Position numbers and translations under genes: made by a program. Below are positions 25,930 through 35,006 of a stretch of DNA of 64,000 bases, in pieces. Source of the DNA: Bullifex porci (GTDB lineage Bacteria; Spirochaetota; Spirochaetia; Sphaerochaetales; Sphaerochaetaceae); the NCBI RefSeq assembly GCF_009695635.1, contig NZ_VUNN01000004.1:62001-126000 (forward strand), given 5' to 3'. How positions within the stretch are numbered: the stretch's first letter is position 1; the number at the start of each line of letters is the position of its first letter. Under the pieces are notes generated by a model. The model saw only the letters and a program-made list of their open reading frames with translations. It did not search any database and was not told the DNA's origin.

Positions 25930-27255
25930 TCAGTTTTTCATTGAGAATGGCTGACGTGTATTTTCAAGTACGTCTCTCCAAAGGGTTCCTTCGATATCAA
26001 CATGACTTCTCTTTGAAACAGCCTGTTTAATTGGAAGGTAAACGAATTGGTTGTTTACTCTACTTACTAAGCACTGTGTCTTTCCTGCCATAGCAGCATG
26101 AACTGCGTGAGCACCAAGACGAGCACAATAAATTGAGTCATAGCTATTAGCAGGAGCTGAACGAATAATATATGATGGGTCGATATATTTAATAGAGGTT
26201 GGAATACCCTCATCCTTAAAGTAGGACTTAAGCTTTTCCTTAAGGAAAATACCGATATCATGGTACTTAATGTTACCAGATGCATCTGTTTCACCTGTTG
26301 GTGGAGCAAATTCCTGACCTGCGCCCTCTGCAACTAGGATTACAGCATGTCCTCTCTCAAGGATTCTTCTCTTAACATGCTCAAGTAAGCCATTTGGACC
26401 ATCAAGGTCAAATGGAGATTCAGGAATAAGACAGAAGTTTACATCACTTTGAGCAAGAGATGTATGAGCTGCGATATATCCAGACTCTCTACCCATAACC
26501 TTAACAAGACCAATACCATTGATTGAGTTTTTAGCCTCAACATGTGCACCTCTTACAGATGGTACTGCTGAAGCAACAGCTGTATCGAAGCCAAATGAGG
26601 AGTCGATAAAGCTTAAGTCGTTATCGATAGTCTTAGGAACCCCTACAACTGCAATCTTTAAGCCTCTTCTTTTAATTTCCTCACCAATATCATAAGCACC
26701 ACGAAGAGTTCCATCACCACCAATAGTAATTAAGATGTTGATATTTAATCTTTCGAGAGAATCAACAATTTCCTCTACCTGCTTTCCACCACCTCTTGCA
26801 GAACCAAGGATTGTACCACCCTTTTCCTGGATATCATCAACTACATCTGGATCGAGTGGAATTAGTGGCCATGAAGAGTTTTCAAGTAATCCTAAGTAAC
26901 CATATTGAATACCTGAGATACGTCTTACACCATAGCGGTACCAAAAGCATCTAACAACTGCTCTAATTACGTTATTTAGACCTGGACAAATACCACCACA
27001 GGTACAAATTGCTGCATGAACATGAGATGGGTTAAAGTAAATCTTCTCTCTTGGACCTGCTTCTTCCATAGTATCATCTAATAGAGGCTTTCTTACGCCA
27101 TCTTCCTCATGGGTTTGAACACTATAAAGGATTCTATCCTCATCAGATACGTAATCAGCCATACCATCACCATTATTTCTACTCATTCTAATTGGTGAAC
27201 TGATCTTAGCCTCTCCCAATGTTTCAATATCAAAATCAAACATTTTGTTACTCAT
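25930..27255 (-). CDS. 6-phosphofructokinase, plant/trypanosome-like group
   Basis: The protein has 441 residues. Motifs are CGGICPGLNNVIRAV (86-100), GTILGSARGG (147-156), IGGDGTLRGA (178-187), VPKTIDNDLSFIDSSFGFDTA (206-226) and KVMGRESGYIA. The second glycine of GGDGT is where PPi-dependent enzymes have Asp (GGDD), so ATP is the likely donor, while PKTIDND is the PPi-like form of the next motif. This mixed signature is known from plant and trypanosomatid ATP enzymes. It makes fructose-1,6-bisphosphate in glycolysis. The gene overlaps the upstream HTH gene by eight bases and is the last gene of the ligA operon. Confidence 0.92.
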   Translation of the reverse strand: MSNKMFDFDIETLGEAKISSPIRMSRNNGDGMADYVSDEDRILYSVQTHEEDGVRKPLLDDTMEEAGPREKIYFNPSHVHAAICTCGGICPGLNNVIRAVVRCFWYRYGVRRISGIQYGYLGLLENSSWPLIPLDPDVVDDIQEKGGTILGSARGGGKQVEEIVDSLERLNINILITIGGDGTLRGAYDIGEEIKRRGLKIAVVGVPKTIDNDLSFIDSSFGFDTAVASAVPSVRGAHVEAKNSINGIGLVKVMGRESGYIAAHTSLAQSDVNFCLIPESPFDLDGPNGLLEHVKRRILERGHAVILVAEGAGQEFAPPTGETDASGNIKYHDIGIFLKEKLKSYFKDEGIPTSIKYIDPSYIIRSAPANSYDSIYCARLGAHAVHAAMAGKTQCLVSRVNNQFVYLPIKQAVSKRSHVDIEGTLWRDVLENTRQPFSMKN

Positions 27256-27616
27256 GGTCTTTTTCCTCCATTAGGACACATAGTTTATCTTTAAATTCTT
27301 GATATGGTATTAATGTACTCTCTTTAGCCTTCTTTTGAAACTCATCATAAAGAGTAACAAAGCTCTTACCAAACTCTGTCAGTGTTGCACCCTCTCTTGA
27401 AGCACCACCCTTCTTTCTAGCTAGGACTTCCTTACCAATTGTCTTTTCAAGGTTTTTGACCATGTTAAAGGCCTTGGAATAAGAGATACTTAAATTGCTA
27501 GCCGCTTTATGTAATGACTGAGTCTTTGCAACCTCATTTAATAGCCATAGAACCCCTATGCCCATAAACTTCTCACCTTCATCATCTAGTAAGTAGATCT
27601 TTGTTTTTAGTTCCAT
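27248..27616 (-). CDS. ModE N-terminal-like winged-helix protein
   Basis: The protein has 122 residues, a single LysR/ModE-type winged helix: LLNEVAKTQSLHKAASNLSI and SYSKAFNMVKNLEKTIG, then the wing VLARKKGGASREGATLTEFG. The molybdate-binding Mop domains of full ModE are absent, so it is a one-domain family member often called LysR-like or ModE-like. What it binds is not known. It overlaps the aminotransferase gene by 10 bases and phosphofructokinase by 8, with an AGAGGAGAT ribosome site, so it is tightly co-translated. A molybdenum-hydroxylase-like gene set begins 3.5 kb away (31099), which could be coincidence. Confidence 0.85.
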   Translation of the reverse strand: MELKTKIYLLDDEGEKFMGIGVLWLLNEVAKTQSLHKAASNLSISYSKAFNMVKNLEKTIGKEVLARKKGGASREGATLTEFGKSFVTLYDEFQKKAKESTLIPYQEFKDKLCVLMEEKDHE

Positions 27617-28905
27617 ATCTCCTCTGCTGCCTTATAGACAATAGACACTAGATCTGCAAGCTGTTCCTTTTCAACAGAACAATAAGCAACTCTAAGAGTC
27701 CTGTCCTGAATATTAATTGTTCCAACTTGATATTTATCAAGAAGGTAGACTCTAAGAGCCTCAGCGCTATGTCCAAGAGTATCGAAGGCCATGAAATATC
27801 CTGAGTTAAAAGGATATGGCTTTAATAGGCTTGAGCCTTCATAGTTCTTAAGGACATCTTTAATTACATTATAGCGCTCTTTCATAACAAAGAAGGTTTT
27901 TTCTTTATCTTTTACGTAATTTTCACCTTCCTTAATAGCCTTTAAAAGCATTGACTGTCCAGGCATATCGCAGTTTGAAACAGAGCATCTAATTGCACCA
28001 AGAGTCTTTTTTGTTAAAGCATCTAAGTGTTCAGCCTTTAAGCTCTTACCACCATATGTTATAAAGCCAATCCTAAAGCCCCATACCATCTCTTCCTTAG
28101 TAGCTGCATCACCCTTGATAGCAAAGATGTTATCATCTAAATCAACAAGACGAGAGAATAATGATTCTCTAGCAGTATCAGCTTCAAAGAAAAGTCCAAA
28201 GTATGCATCATCTGAAATTACAAGGATTTTCTTACCTGTAGAAGCAACTTCCTTAAAGGTATTGGCAAGCTTCTCCATCTCACTCTCACTAGGAGTATAA
28301 CCAGTTGGGTTATTTGGGAAGTTTAACAAAACGCGTGCTGTATCACCCTTACTCTCTAAGAGTGCTTTCTTGAGTCCATCAATATTCATTGCACCATCTT
28401 TAAAGAACTTAAACTCTTTAATTTCACAGCCAATAGAATCCTTAAAGATAAGCTCATAGTTATCCCAATATAAATCAGGAAGGATTAGTTCATCTCCCTT
28501 ATCAAAGAACATTGTAGCAACCATACTAATTGTATGTGTTAAGCCCGCTGTTACTAGAGGATCTGAGATAAGCTTTCCTTCAAGAGATGGATTCTTCTTT
28601 ACCATCTCCTTTTTCCAAATAGCTCTTAACTCCTTATTACCGCCACCTGGAGCATAGCTAAAGATATCAGAAGGTTTAAGGGTATTTTCCTTGAATAAAT
28701 TCTGGATATCGCTAAGATGCATTGGCATACCATGACTTTTAGCTAAACCAACAGTTGCATTATACTGCTTTGCTTTTTCGCCAGCCTCCTGAGACTGAGC
28801 AACGATACCCTTTGGAAAGAATAGGTTCTTTCCCTTTTCAGATAAAAATGCTGAAACTACACATGAAGATAATGTGTCATTTAATTGTTTTGCAAGTTCA
28901 TTCAT
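27607..28905 (-). CDS. Aminotransferase class I/II
   Basis: The protein has 432 residues of the fold-type I PLP family. KQYNATVGLAKSHGMPMHLSDI is near the start, YAPGGGNKELRAIWKKEM contacts PLP, LLNFPNNPTGYTPSE has the conserved Asn-Pro-Thr-Gly, VISDDAYFGLF has the Asp and Tyr, and the lysine forming the Schiff base is probably in KGDAATKEEMVWGFRIG. The KGIVAQSQEAGEKAKQYNAT pattern is seen in aspartate/aromatic-type enzymes. The amino donor is not certain. It starts 17 bases after ligA in the same operon and has a GGAGGG-type ribosome site. Confidence 0.88.
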   Translation of the reverse strand: MNELAKQLNDTLSSCVVSAFLSEKGKNLFFPKGIVAQSQEAGEKAKQYNATVGLAKSHGMPMHLSDIQNLFKENTLKPSDIFSYAPGGGNKELRAIWKKEMVKKNPSLEGKLISDPLVTAGLTHTISMVATMFFDKGDELILPDLYWDNYELIFKDSIGCEIKEFKFFKDGAMNIDGLKKALLESKGDTARVLLNFPNNPTGYTPSESEMEKLANTFKEVASTGKKILVISDDAYFGLFFEADTARESLFSRLVDLDDNIFAIKGDAATKEEMVWGFRIGFITYGGKSLKAEHLDALTKKTLGAIRCSVSNCDMPGQSMLLKAIKEGENYVKDKEKTFFVMKERYNVIKDVLKNYEGSSLLKPYPFNSGYFMAFDTLGHSAEALRVYLLDKYQVGTINIQDRTLRVAYCSVEKEQLADLVSIVYKAAEEIWN

Positions 28906-28922
28906 ACAAAACCCTCCGGCAA

Positions 28923-31019
28923 CTAAAAGAGTGAAAGCTGACCATTTTCTGGTTCGCTCTTTGGAATTACCTTCCCTTTGTTAATCATGCTGATAAACTC
29001 TTCTTCAGTAACTATCTTAACCCCTAGGCTTTCAGCATTTGCCCTCTTACTGCCTCCTCCTTTACCAAGAAGCAGGTGAGTAGTCTTGCTTGTTACAGAG
29101 CTAGTAGTTCGACCACCTCTTTTTTCTATCTCAGCAAGAGCTAATCCTCTAGGATTATAGTTTACAAAGGAACCAGTTATGCACCAAACCTGTCCAGAGA
29201 AAATCTGATCAAGAGAGTTCTCTTCATAATTTTCCTCGAATTGTAGCCCAGCTGACTTTAGTTTTTCAATACGCTCAAGTAAAACTTTGTCATTAAATGC
29301 ATTAATGATTGTATTTGCAGTCTGAATTCCAACCTGAGGAATCTTAATAAAAGCATCTACATCATTCTTTTGGCTTGCTTCAATTAGTTTATCTATATTA
29401 TCAAAGCCCCCCTTAATTAGAACCTCTGCACCCTTTTTACCAACCTCCGGTATTCCAAGAGAGGTTAATACAGTTCTAAAAGGTCTCTTTTTACTTTCCT
29501 CTACAGCAGCCTTAAATTGATTTACACTCTTTTCGCCAAGCCCTCTAATATTCTCATCAAGGATCTTATTAAAATCAAAGGTATATAAATCAGGAATATC
29601 CTTAATAAAGTTATGCTTGATTAATATCTCAACTGACTTTGGACCAAGGCTTTCCATATCCATGCAATCACGAGAGGTAAAAAAGGTAATACGACCTAAC
29701 ACCTGGTCAGGGCAATCTGTATTTGGACAAAATAGATGAGCACCCCTTTCTACTAAAGGAGTATTACAGCAAGGACATGTTAATGGAATTTTAAATGTAG
29801 TATTTCCTACATCATTCTTCTCAAGTACCTCTTCTACTGCAGGTATGACATCACCCCTCTTTACAACAGATACTCTATCTCCAATAGCAATCTCTAAGTC
29901 ATTAATATACTCTTGGTTATGTAGAGTTGCCCTTTTTACTGTAGAACCACCGAGGGCTACAGGAGTAAGCTCTGCAACTGGAGTAATTCTACCAGTTCTA
30001 CCAACCTGCATAGTAATTCCCTCAATTACAGTTTCAGCTTGAGGTGATTCAAATTTATATGCAATAGCCCATCTAGGATGGTGCTCTGTATAACCAAGCT
30101 CATCGCGAACATTAAGCTCATTAATCTTTGTGACCATTCCATCTATTTCATACTCTAGAGAAGCTCTTTTTGCAGTCACATCCTTTATATAGCTCTCAAG
30201 ATCATCAAAGGCATAAGCCTTACCCTCCAGCTTAGCACTATCTAGCATATTCTGACTCTTCTGCTTTGAGGATGAGAATAGTGCTATATGAGGATTAATC
30301 CTAAAGCCAAGCTCCTTAAGCTTTGCTAAAATAGAAATATGATCCTTTGGAGCTATAGTTTCATCTGCCCAAAAGCCCTCATATACGAATATCTGCAAAG
30401 GAATAGCTGCTGTTTCACTACTCTTTTGTCTTCTAACACTTCCTGAGGCTAGATTCCTTGGATTTGCAGCACCATCAAGGTCCTTGAACTTTAGAAAGTC
30501 TTCCTTTGCAATATAAACTTCACCTCTAACAACTAAATCTATATTCTCTTTAAGCCTTAATGGAATTTGGCTAATAGTTTTAATGTTTGGAGTTACATCG
30601 TTACCAACTGAGCCATTACCACGAGTAACACCTCTAACAAGTAACCCATCCTCATAATAAAGTACCATTGAAATACCATCTATCTTCTCTTCCTCGACGA
30701 AGGAAAGGTTTTCCTTACCCTTCTCCTCGCACTTAGTCATAAAGGATAGAACCTCTTCAACAGAATATGCTTTATCGAGTGATAATACAGGTATTGTATG
30801 CTTTACCTCTGGAAAGTCTGAGGTTAAATCAGATCCAACTCTCACGGTAGGACTATTTGGTGAGGCATACTCAGGATGCTCCCTTTCAAGTCTTGCTAGC
30901 TCATCAAATAAGCCATCATATTCGCTATCACTAATTAAGCTCTTACCTTGTACATAATAGGCCTCTTGATAGCGAAGTAAATCATTTGTTAGTTCTTCAA
31001 TTCTCTTTTTTATTTCCAT
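28923..31019 (-). CDS. ligA: NAD+-dependent DNA ligase
   Basis: The protein has 698 residues with all expected domains: the NAD-binding Ia region (YYVQGKSLISDSEYDGLFDEL), the adenylation domain with catalytic Lys in VEEEKIDGISM, an OB fold (KRGDVIPAVEEVL), a four-cysteine zinc finger (CPCCNTPL...CPNTDCP), helix-hairpin-helix repeats (GIPEVGKKGAEVLIKGGF) and a C-terminal BRCT domain (GQVWCITGSFVN). It seals nicks in replication and repair. It leads the ligA-aminotransferase-HTH-pfk operon. Its ATG has no ribosome site but sits six bases after a TAAGAT box, so the mRNA is probably leaderless. Confidence 0.97.
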   Translation of the reverse strand: MEIKKRIEELTNDLLRYQEAYYVQGKSLISDSEYDGLFDELARLEREHPEYASPNSPTVRVGSDLTSDFPEVKHTIPVLSLDKAYSVEEVLSFMTKCEEKGKENLSFVEEEKIDGISMVLYYEDGLLVRGVTRGNGSVGNDVTPNIKTISQIPLRLKENIDLVVRGEVYIAKEDFLKFKDLDGAANPRNLASGSVRRQKSSETAAIPLQIFVYEGFWADETIAPKDHISILAKLKELGFRINPHIALFSSSKQKSQNMLDSAKLEGKAYAFDDLESYIKDVTAKRASLEYEIDGMVTKINELNVRDELGYTEHHPRWAIAYKFESPQAETVIEGITMQVGRTGRITPVAELTPVALGGSTVKRATLHNQEYINDLEIAIGDRVSVVKRGDVIPAVEEVLEKNDVGNTTFKIPLTCPCCNTPLVERGAHLFCPNTDCPDQVLGRITFFTSRDCMDMESLGPKSVEILIKHNFIKDIPDLYTFDFNKILDENIRGLGEKSVNQFKAAVEESKKRPFRTVLTSLGIPEVGKKGAEVLIKGGFDNIDKLIEASQKNDVDAFIKIPQVGIQTANTIINAFNDKVLLERIEKLKSAGLQFEENYEENSLDQIFSGQVWCITGSFVNYNPRGLALAEIEKRGGRTTSSVTSKTTHLLLGKGGGSKRANAESLGVKIVTEEEFISMINKGKVIPKSEPENGQLSLF

Positions 31020-31054
31020 ATTTTAATCTTACAAAAAAATAGAGGCCTCAACAA
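31020..31054 (-). promoter_or_regulatory. Leaderless-type promoter of ligA
   Basis: On the minus strand TTGTTG (31054-31049), a 17-base spacer, TAAGAT (31031-31026), six bases, then ATG at 31019. Confidence 0.6.
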
Positions 31055-31064
31055 CAAAGCACGT

Positions 31065-31098
31065 GTGAATTGCTTGTGTTTTGTGATATTCTATTTCT
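31065..31098 (+). promoter_or_regulatory. Leaderless-type promoter of the hydroxylase-like operon
   Basis: GTGAAT (31065-31070), a 16-base spacer, TATTCT (31087-31092), six bases, then ATG 31099. It is back to back with the ligA promoter within 79 bases. Confidence 0.45.
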
Positions 31099-33048
31099 AT
31101 GGCAGAGCGAGTAAAGAACAGACAAAACATCAGTAGTATATTCTTTGGTACTTTAATAACAAGCAATGTTGATAGGGCTAGAATTAGTCGTATCGAATTA
31201 CCTGAATTAGATAATAGATTCACAACTATTAGTGCAGGTGATTTATTTGGAGATAATGTTTTTACACTCTTTTCCGATACAATGCCGATATTAGCTAAGG
31301 GAGAGGTCTTATACAAGGGTCAGCCAATACTCGCTATTTTTGGACCTGATTACGAATCTGTAAACCTAGCTGCAAGAGAAACTGTTATCGAATATGAGGA
31401 GCTTAAAAGTGAATCAACACTATTTGATAACATCAAGGATGAAGAGGAAACACTTCTTTGGGGTGATAAGGAGGAGCTTGATTTAAGCTCCTTAACACAG
31501 GTTGAGTCCACATATCAAAGTAATTATACACTCACTAACAATGATACACTTGTTAAGGTCTCTGCTTGGTTTGAAAATGAAACACTTCATATTAGTGTAC
31601 CTACTCAGTGGACTAAGGTTCTAAAGGATAATGTTATTTCATCAATTTCTAACCAGGCCGATAATGTAATAATACATCCAATTCCATATGCAGCTGATGA
31701 GGATGAATTTTTAATCATCCCTATCTTACTTTCATGTATAGTTGCTAATGCTGCTGTTAAGCTAAAAGCAAATGTAGAGATTAGAGCTAATATATGGGCC
31801 GCAACACCATCTGTAACTATTAAGCATACAACCTTCTTAACAGAGGAAGGGAAGCCTGTTGGAGAGGAGGTATCATATATAGCCGATGAAGGTGCATTCC
31901 TCTTTGAAGCTGGTGAGTTTAAACGTCAAGCACTAACTGGATTAATTCCATCATATCCAGTTGGATATTTTAGAGCTAGTGTAAAGATTGTTCATAGCAA
32001 CAACCCACCTGCCATATTCTTTGGTAATATGGGCTTTTGTGATGCACTCGCCTCTACAGAGCTTCAAATGACAAAAATATGTTCAACAATTGGCATAACA
32101 CCAACAGCCTGGAAGAAGGGATTTGAAGGCTCTAAGAGAAAATTCACAGATTATCTTCCATCTCTCGATTTAACACCGCAAATAAGGCTTGCAGAAAAGA
32201 TAATTAATGATAGTAACTTCTCTAGGAAGTGGTCCTCTTATGAATCTCAAAGAGGTTCAATGTCTCTTATCCCATTTACTAGAGGAATTGGTATTGCTAC
32301 AGGCTTTGGAATTTCTGGATTTTCAACAACCTTTGCAAAGAAGACAGATTACAAGGCACAGCTAGTTTGTAATTTAAATAATAGAGTTGAGCTATATACA
32401 TCACTTCCAATAAAGGGAAATGTAAATGAAATAATTAAGAAGCTAATTAATGACGAACCATATTTCCAGGAAAGCGATGTTAGAATCTTCGACTACTCAA
32501 CCTCTGCAATAGATAGTGGTCCTGATGTATTATCTAGGTCCTTAGGACAGCTTACTAAGCAGCTAATACCTGCATTAAGAAAGCTCTCTATGAAGGCAAA
32601 GAGAGGTCAGTTACCTGTATCTGTTAATGTTGATATCGATGATAAGCTTAACCCTTGTGAGTTTGAAAGCTGTGGAACTGTTGGGGTAATCATTGAGACA
32701 AAGGTTGATAACATCACCTTCTGCCCTATTGTACAAGAGGTGTGGATTAATGCACGCCTTGGAACCATATATGACCCTAAGGAAGTAAAATCGAGGATAG
32801 CTAATTCAGCTATTGAAGCATTAAAATCTTCAGGAGCTGTCTTATCTATTGACCCAGTAAAACCATTTAAATTTAATATTAGTCTTGAAAGCGATAACAC
32901 ATATAATATTGCAAGTATCCCTGCGGCTGTAGCAGGATGTGTTAAAGCCGCTTTTGGTTCTTCAGTCATACAATGTGTTCCAAGACTGAAAAATGTGACC
33001 TTACCTATCTCTGCATCAATGATTCAGAATGCAATAATAAGGAAGTAG
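31099..33048 (+). CDS. Divergent xanthine dehydrogenase-family large (molybdopterin) subunit
   Basis: The protein has 649 residues, shorter than the usual ~750 or more. The N-terminal ~100 residues match the a/b hammerhead domain (SNVDRARISRIELPELDNRF, then VLYKGQPILAIFGPDYESVNLAARETVIEYEEL). In the second half IFDYSTSAIDSGPDVLSRSLGQ corresponds to the conserved TD-x-x-x-DGG-x-x-ASR region. The other hallmarks are changed: the GGGFGGKE loop is replaced by PYAADEDEF, the AFRGFG loop by IFFGNMGFCDA, and the C-terminal GE-P motif with the catalytic Glu by IASIPAAVAG. So the complex may bind no molybdopterin or use other chemistry. It is the first gene of a three-subunit set. Confidence 0.75.
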   Translation: MAERVKNRQNISSIFFGTLITSNVDRARISRIELPELDNRFTTISAGDLFGDNVFTLFSDTMPILAKGEVLYKGQPILAIFGPDYESVNLAARETVIEYEELKSESTLFDNIKDEEETLLWGDKEELDLSSLTQVESTYQSNYTLTNNDTLVKVSAWFENETLHISVPTQWTKVLKDNVISSISNQADNVIIHPIPYAADEDEFLIIPILLSCIVANAAVKLKANVEIRANIWAATPSVTIKHTTFLTEEGKPVGEEVSYIADEGAFLFEAGEFKRQALTGLIPSYPVGYFRASVKIVHSNNPPAIFFGNMGFCDALASTELQMTKICSTIGITPTAWKKGFEGSKRKFTDYLPSLDLTPQIRLAEKIINDSNFSRKWSSYESQRGSMSLIPFTRGIGIATGFGISGFSTTFAKKTDYKAQLVCNLNNRVELYTSLPIKGNVNEIIKKLINDEPYFQESDVRIFDYSTSAIDSGPDVLSRSLGQLTKQLIPALRKLSMKAKRGQLPVSVNVDIDDKLNPCEFESCGTVGVIIETKVDNITFCPIVQEVWINARLGTIYDPKEVKSRIANSAIEALKSSGAVLSIDPVKPFKFNISLESDNTYNIASIPAAVAGCVKAAFGSSVIQCVPRLKNVTLPISASMIQNAIIRK

Positions 33049-33050
33049 AT

Positions 33051-33545
33051 ATGAGAATAGAATGTAATGTTGACGGAAAAGCACTTTCATTAACAGTAGA
33101 CTCAACAAAGCCGCTATCATTAATTCTGATGGAAAGTCTCGATATCGACTCTTTGAAGACACACTGTGGCGGTAACCACTGTGGTAAATGCATGGTGCTA
33201 TTAAATGGAAAGGCTGTTTTATCATGCTTAATTCCAGCATTTTTAATAAAGGATAGTAATATTATTACCTTCGATTCCTTCTCTCGATCTAGAGACTTTA
33301 GAGATATCGAAAGAGCTTATTTAAATACAGGTATTACACCATGTAAAAATTGCTATGCCTCACAAACTCTTTTAATTGAAGATATTCTAAGACGATATGA
33401 GAATAATGAATTCCCAATTAATAATTCTGAAATACTACAGGAAAGTACATTAATTCATTGTCATTGTATTGATCCATCGAGCTTCCTTGAGGTAGTTAAT
33501 GCAGCACTCATCATTAGGAGGAAGAGAAATGTACGCAGAGCTTAG
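33051..33545 (+). CDS. 2Fe-2S small subunit of the hydroxylase-like complex
   Basis: The protein has about 164 residues counted from the ATG at 33051, two bases after the large-subunit stop and preceded by AAGGA; a longer frame from 32973 overlaps that gene and is not needed. The plant-ferredoxin cluster is CGGNHCGKC with a further Cys in AVLSCLIP. The second, helical domain keeps CKNC and HCHC, the CxxC...CxC pattern of the other cluster. All eight cysteines are present, so both 2Fe-2S centres should form, unlike the degraded large subunit. Electrons would pass between the large subunit and the FAD subunit encoded next. Confidence 0.9.
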   Translation: MRIECNVDGKALSLTVDSTKPLSLILMESLDIDSLKTHCGGNHCGKCMVLLNGKAVLSCLIPAFLIKDSNIITFDSFSRSRDFRDIERAYLNTGITPCKNCYASQTLLIEDILRRYENNEFPINNSEILQESTLIHCHCIDPSSFLEVVNAALIIRRKRNVRRA

Positions 33546-34419
33546 AAGTCCAAATGTCCATGAGCCACACAATTTAGCTGAATTTACAAATACTATAATT
33601 AGCTATAAGGATAATGCTACTTCTCTTTGGGCTGGAGGTACCTACATTATGAGTCAGAAGGATTTCTATCCTTCTAAATCAGCTAATGTTGAGATTATCT
33701 CCCTACAAAATATTGAAGAGCTAAAGCACTTTCAGAGAAATGATAGATTTGCTGAATTTGGTAGTATGGTTTCTCTTAGCAAGATTCAATCTGTAGGTGC
33801 ACTCCTCCTTCCAAAGGTACTTATAAAAACTATAGATAAGACTGCAACAACAACTATAAGAAATAGAATTACTATTGGCGGCTGTTTATGTACACCATCC
33901 TTTAGAACTCCATTAGCTTCAACCTTAATGCTATTAGATGCCAACGTTGAAGTAAGATATCTAAAGAAGAGAATGCACTCTAAGTGGCTTGGAATTTCAA
34001 GAATTTACGATAAAAATGGAGGACTAGCACTTCTTCCAAATGCCCTTTTATCTAGAATTAGAATTCCAATTCAGCAATTTGATTACCAATACTTTAATGC
34101 TGCAGGCTCTCCTCTAAGAGAAGCTAACACATCTGTAAGTCTTGCTGCTGTGGCTAAAATGGAACAGAGTAGTATTTCAACAGGAAAGATGATTATTACA
34201 ATCCCAAATAAGGGCTTCTGTCAGAGTCGTGATATCGATAATATCTTCTCATCTCTACAGTTCCCTTGTGATGAAGGTCACCTATCATCCTTCTTTTCCT
34301 ATATAATTACATATATTAGAGAGAACCTAGGAGAAATAGATCAGCTTCAGGAAGTAAGACTAAAGGGTATGCTCTCTGAAATGATAAATGAACTAAACCA
34401 GAAGAGCCTTTCTGTTTAA
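33529..34419 (+). CDS. FAD-binding subunit of the hydroxylase-like complex
   Basis: The protein has about 296 residues, starting at the ATG 33529 which has an AGGAGG ribosome site and overlaps the small-subunit end by 17 bases. It belongs to the FAD_binding_5/CO-dehydrogenase medium-subunit type: SLWAGGTYIMSQKDF near the start corresponds to the AGGT-x-L loop, and TTTIRNRITIGGCLCTPSFRTPL corresponds to the (I/V)RN-x-(A/G)T-x-GGN FAD loop. In the latter, GGCLCT replaces the usual GGNL. The rest is the C-terminal substrate-side domain. This subunit would carry electrons from the iron-sulfur clusters to NAD or another acceptor. Confidence 0.85.
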   Translation: MYAELRSPNVHEPHNLAEFTNTIISYKDNATSLWAGGTYIMSQKDFYPSKSANVEIISLQNIEELKHFQRNDRFAEFGSMVSLSKIQSVGALLLPKVLIKTIDKTATTTIRNRITIGGCLCTPSFRTPLASTLMLLDANVEVRYLKKRMHSKWLGISRIYDKNGGLALLPNALLSRIRIPIQQFDYQYFNAAGSPLREANTSVSLAAVAKMEQSSISTGKMIITIPNKGFCQSRDIDNIFSSLQFPCDEGHLSSFFSYIITYIRENLGEIDQLQEVRLKGMLSEMINELNQKSLSV

Positions 34420-34626
34420 TTAAAAATAGAATAGCTCTTCAAACTTCTTATTTAGCGCAATAGCTAATACTAATGCTAGCTTTGCTGTTGGATTGAATTG
34501 CCCTGTCTCTATCGAGGATATTGTATTTCTAGAAACTCCAACTAATTTAGCAAGCTCTGCTTGAGATAGTCCCTTCTCAGCACGAGCTTCCTTTATTCTA
34601 TTTTTTAATATAAGTTCATCGATCAT
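34420..34626 (-). CDS. Small XRE-family HTH regulator
   Basis: The protein has 68 residues counted from the ATG at 34626, which overlaps the upstream stop as ATGA; a TTG four codons earlier is less likely. The helix-turn-helix is KNRIKEARAEKGLSQAELAK then LVGVSRNTISSIETGQFNPT, the Cro/CI type found in stand-alone short regulators. It is translationally coupled to the small membrane protein, a pairing frequent in bacteria in which the HTH controls its own operon. It may act on the tandem repeats upstream of the pair (35007-35155). Confidence 0.9.
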   Translation of the reverse strand: MIDELILKNRIKEARAEKGLSQAELAKLVGVSRNTISSIETGQFNPTAKLALVLAIALNKKFEELFYF

Positions 34627-34934
34627 AAGGTAATCCAAAGAATGAATAATAGTACTGCTAAAGAGCTATAAATTAATGCAACTATTAATTCATGTATTTT
34701 CTTTAGCATTGAAAATTTTATAAAAAATACAACAGCTAAACCAGTAGAAAGAGCACTTAACATCTCAAAAGGAATTTTTGCTCCACTAAAATAGTCATAC
34801 AAAGATAATAATATTGAAAGGGATATTACTACTATCCAACCAGCCCAAACTCCACGCTTTGAGCTTTCAATATCTGCAATATCTTTCCCCTTATTTTCTC
34901 TTCTACTCATTTCTAATATTTCTTCTTTTGTCAT
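34623..34934 (-). CDS. Small membrane protein paired with HTH regulator (DUF6442-like)
   Basis: The protein has 103 residues counted from the ATG at 34934, which has a GAGG ribosome site; the longer frame to 34997 reads through it. It begins MTKEEILEMSRRENKGKDIA, a charged segment, then three hydrophobic helices (WAGWIVVISLSILLSLYDYF, ALSTGLAVVFFIKF, IVALIYSSLAVLLFILWI). I recognise the pattern of a DUF6442-type protein, commonly coupled to a short XRE regulator, but no function is established. Overlap with the HTH gene is four bases. Confidence 0.75.
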   Translation of the reverse strand: MTKEEILEMSRRENKGKDIADIESSKRGVWAGWIVVISLSILLSLYDYFSGAKIPFEMLSALSTGLAVVFFIKFSMLKKIHELIVALIYSSLAVLLFILWITL

Positions 34935-35006
34935 ATAATCCTCACTTTGCCAAGTAAACTTTGCATTAATAGTATAATTGCCAAGTAAACTTGTCAATAT
35001 TGATTA

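Noticed and set aside
31029-31316. Minus-strand reading frame across the ligA/hydroxylase intergenic region
   Set aside because: It is a shadow of the hydroxylase gene and promoter region with no recognisable product.
32973-33050. Earlier start for the 2Fe-2S subunit
   Set aside because: It overlaps the large-subunit gene and lacks a ribosome site; the ferredoxin-like fold begins right at 33051.
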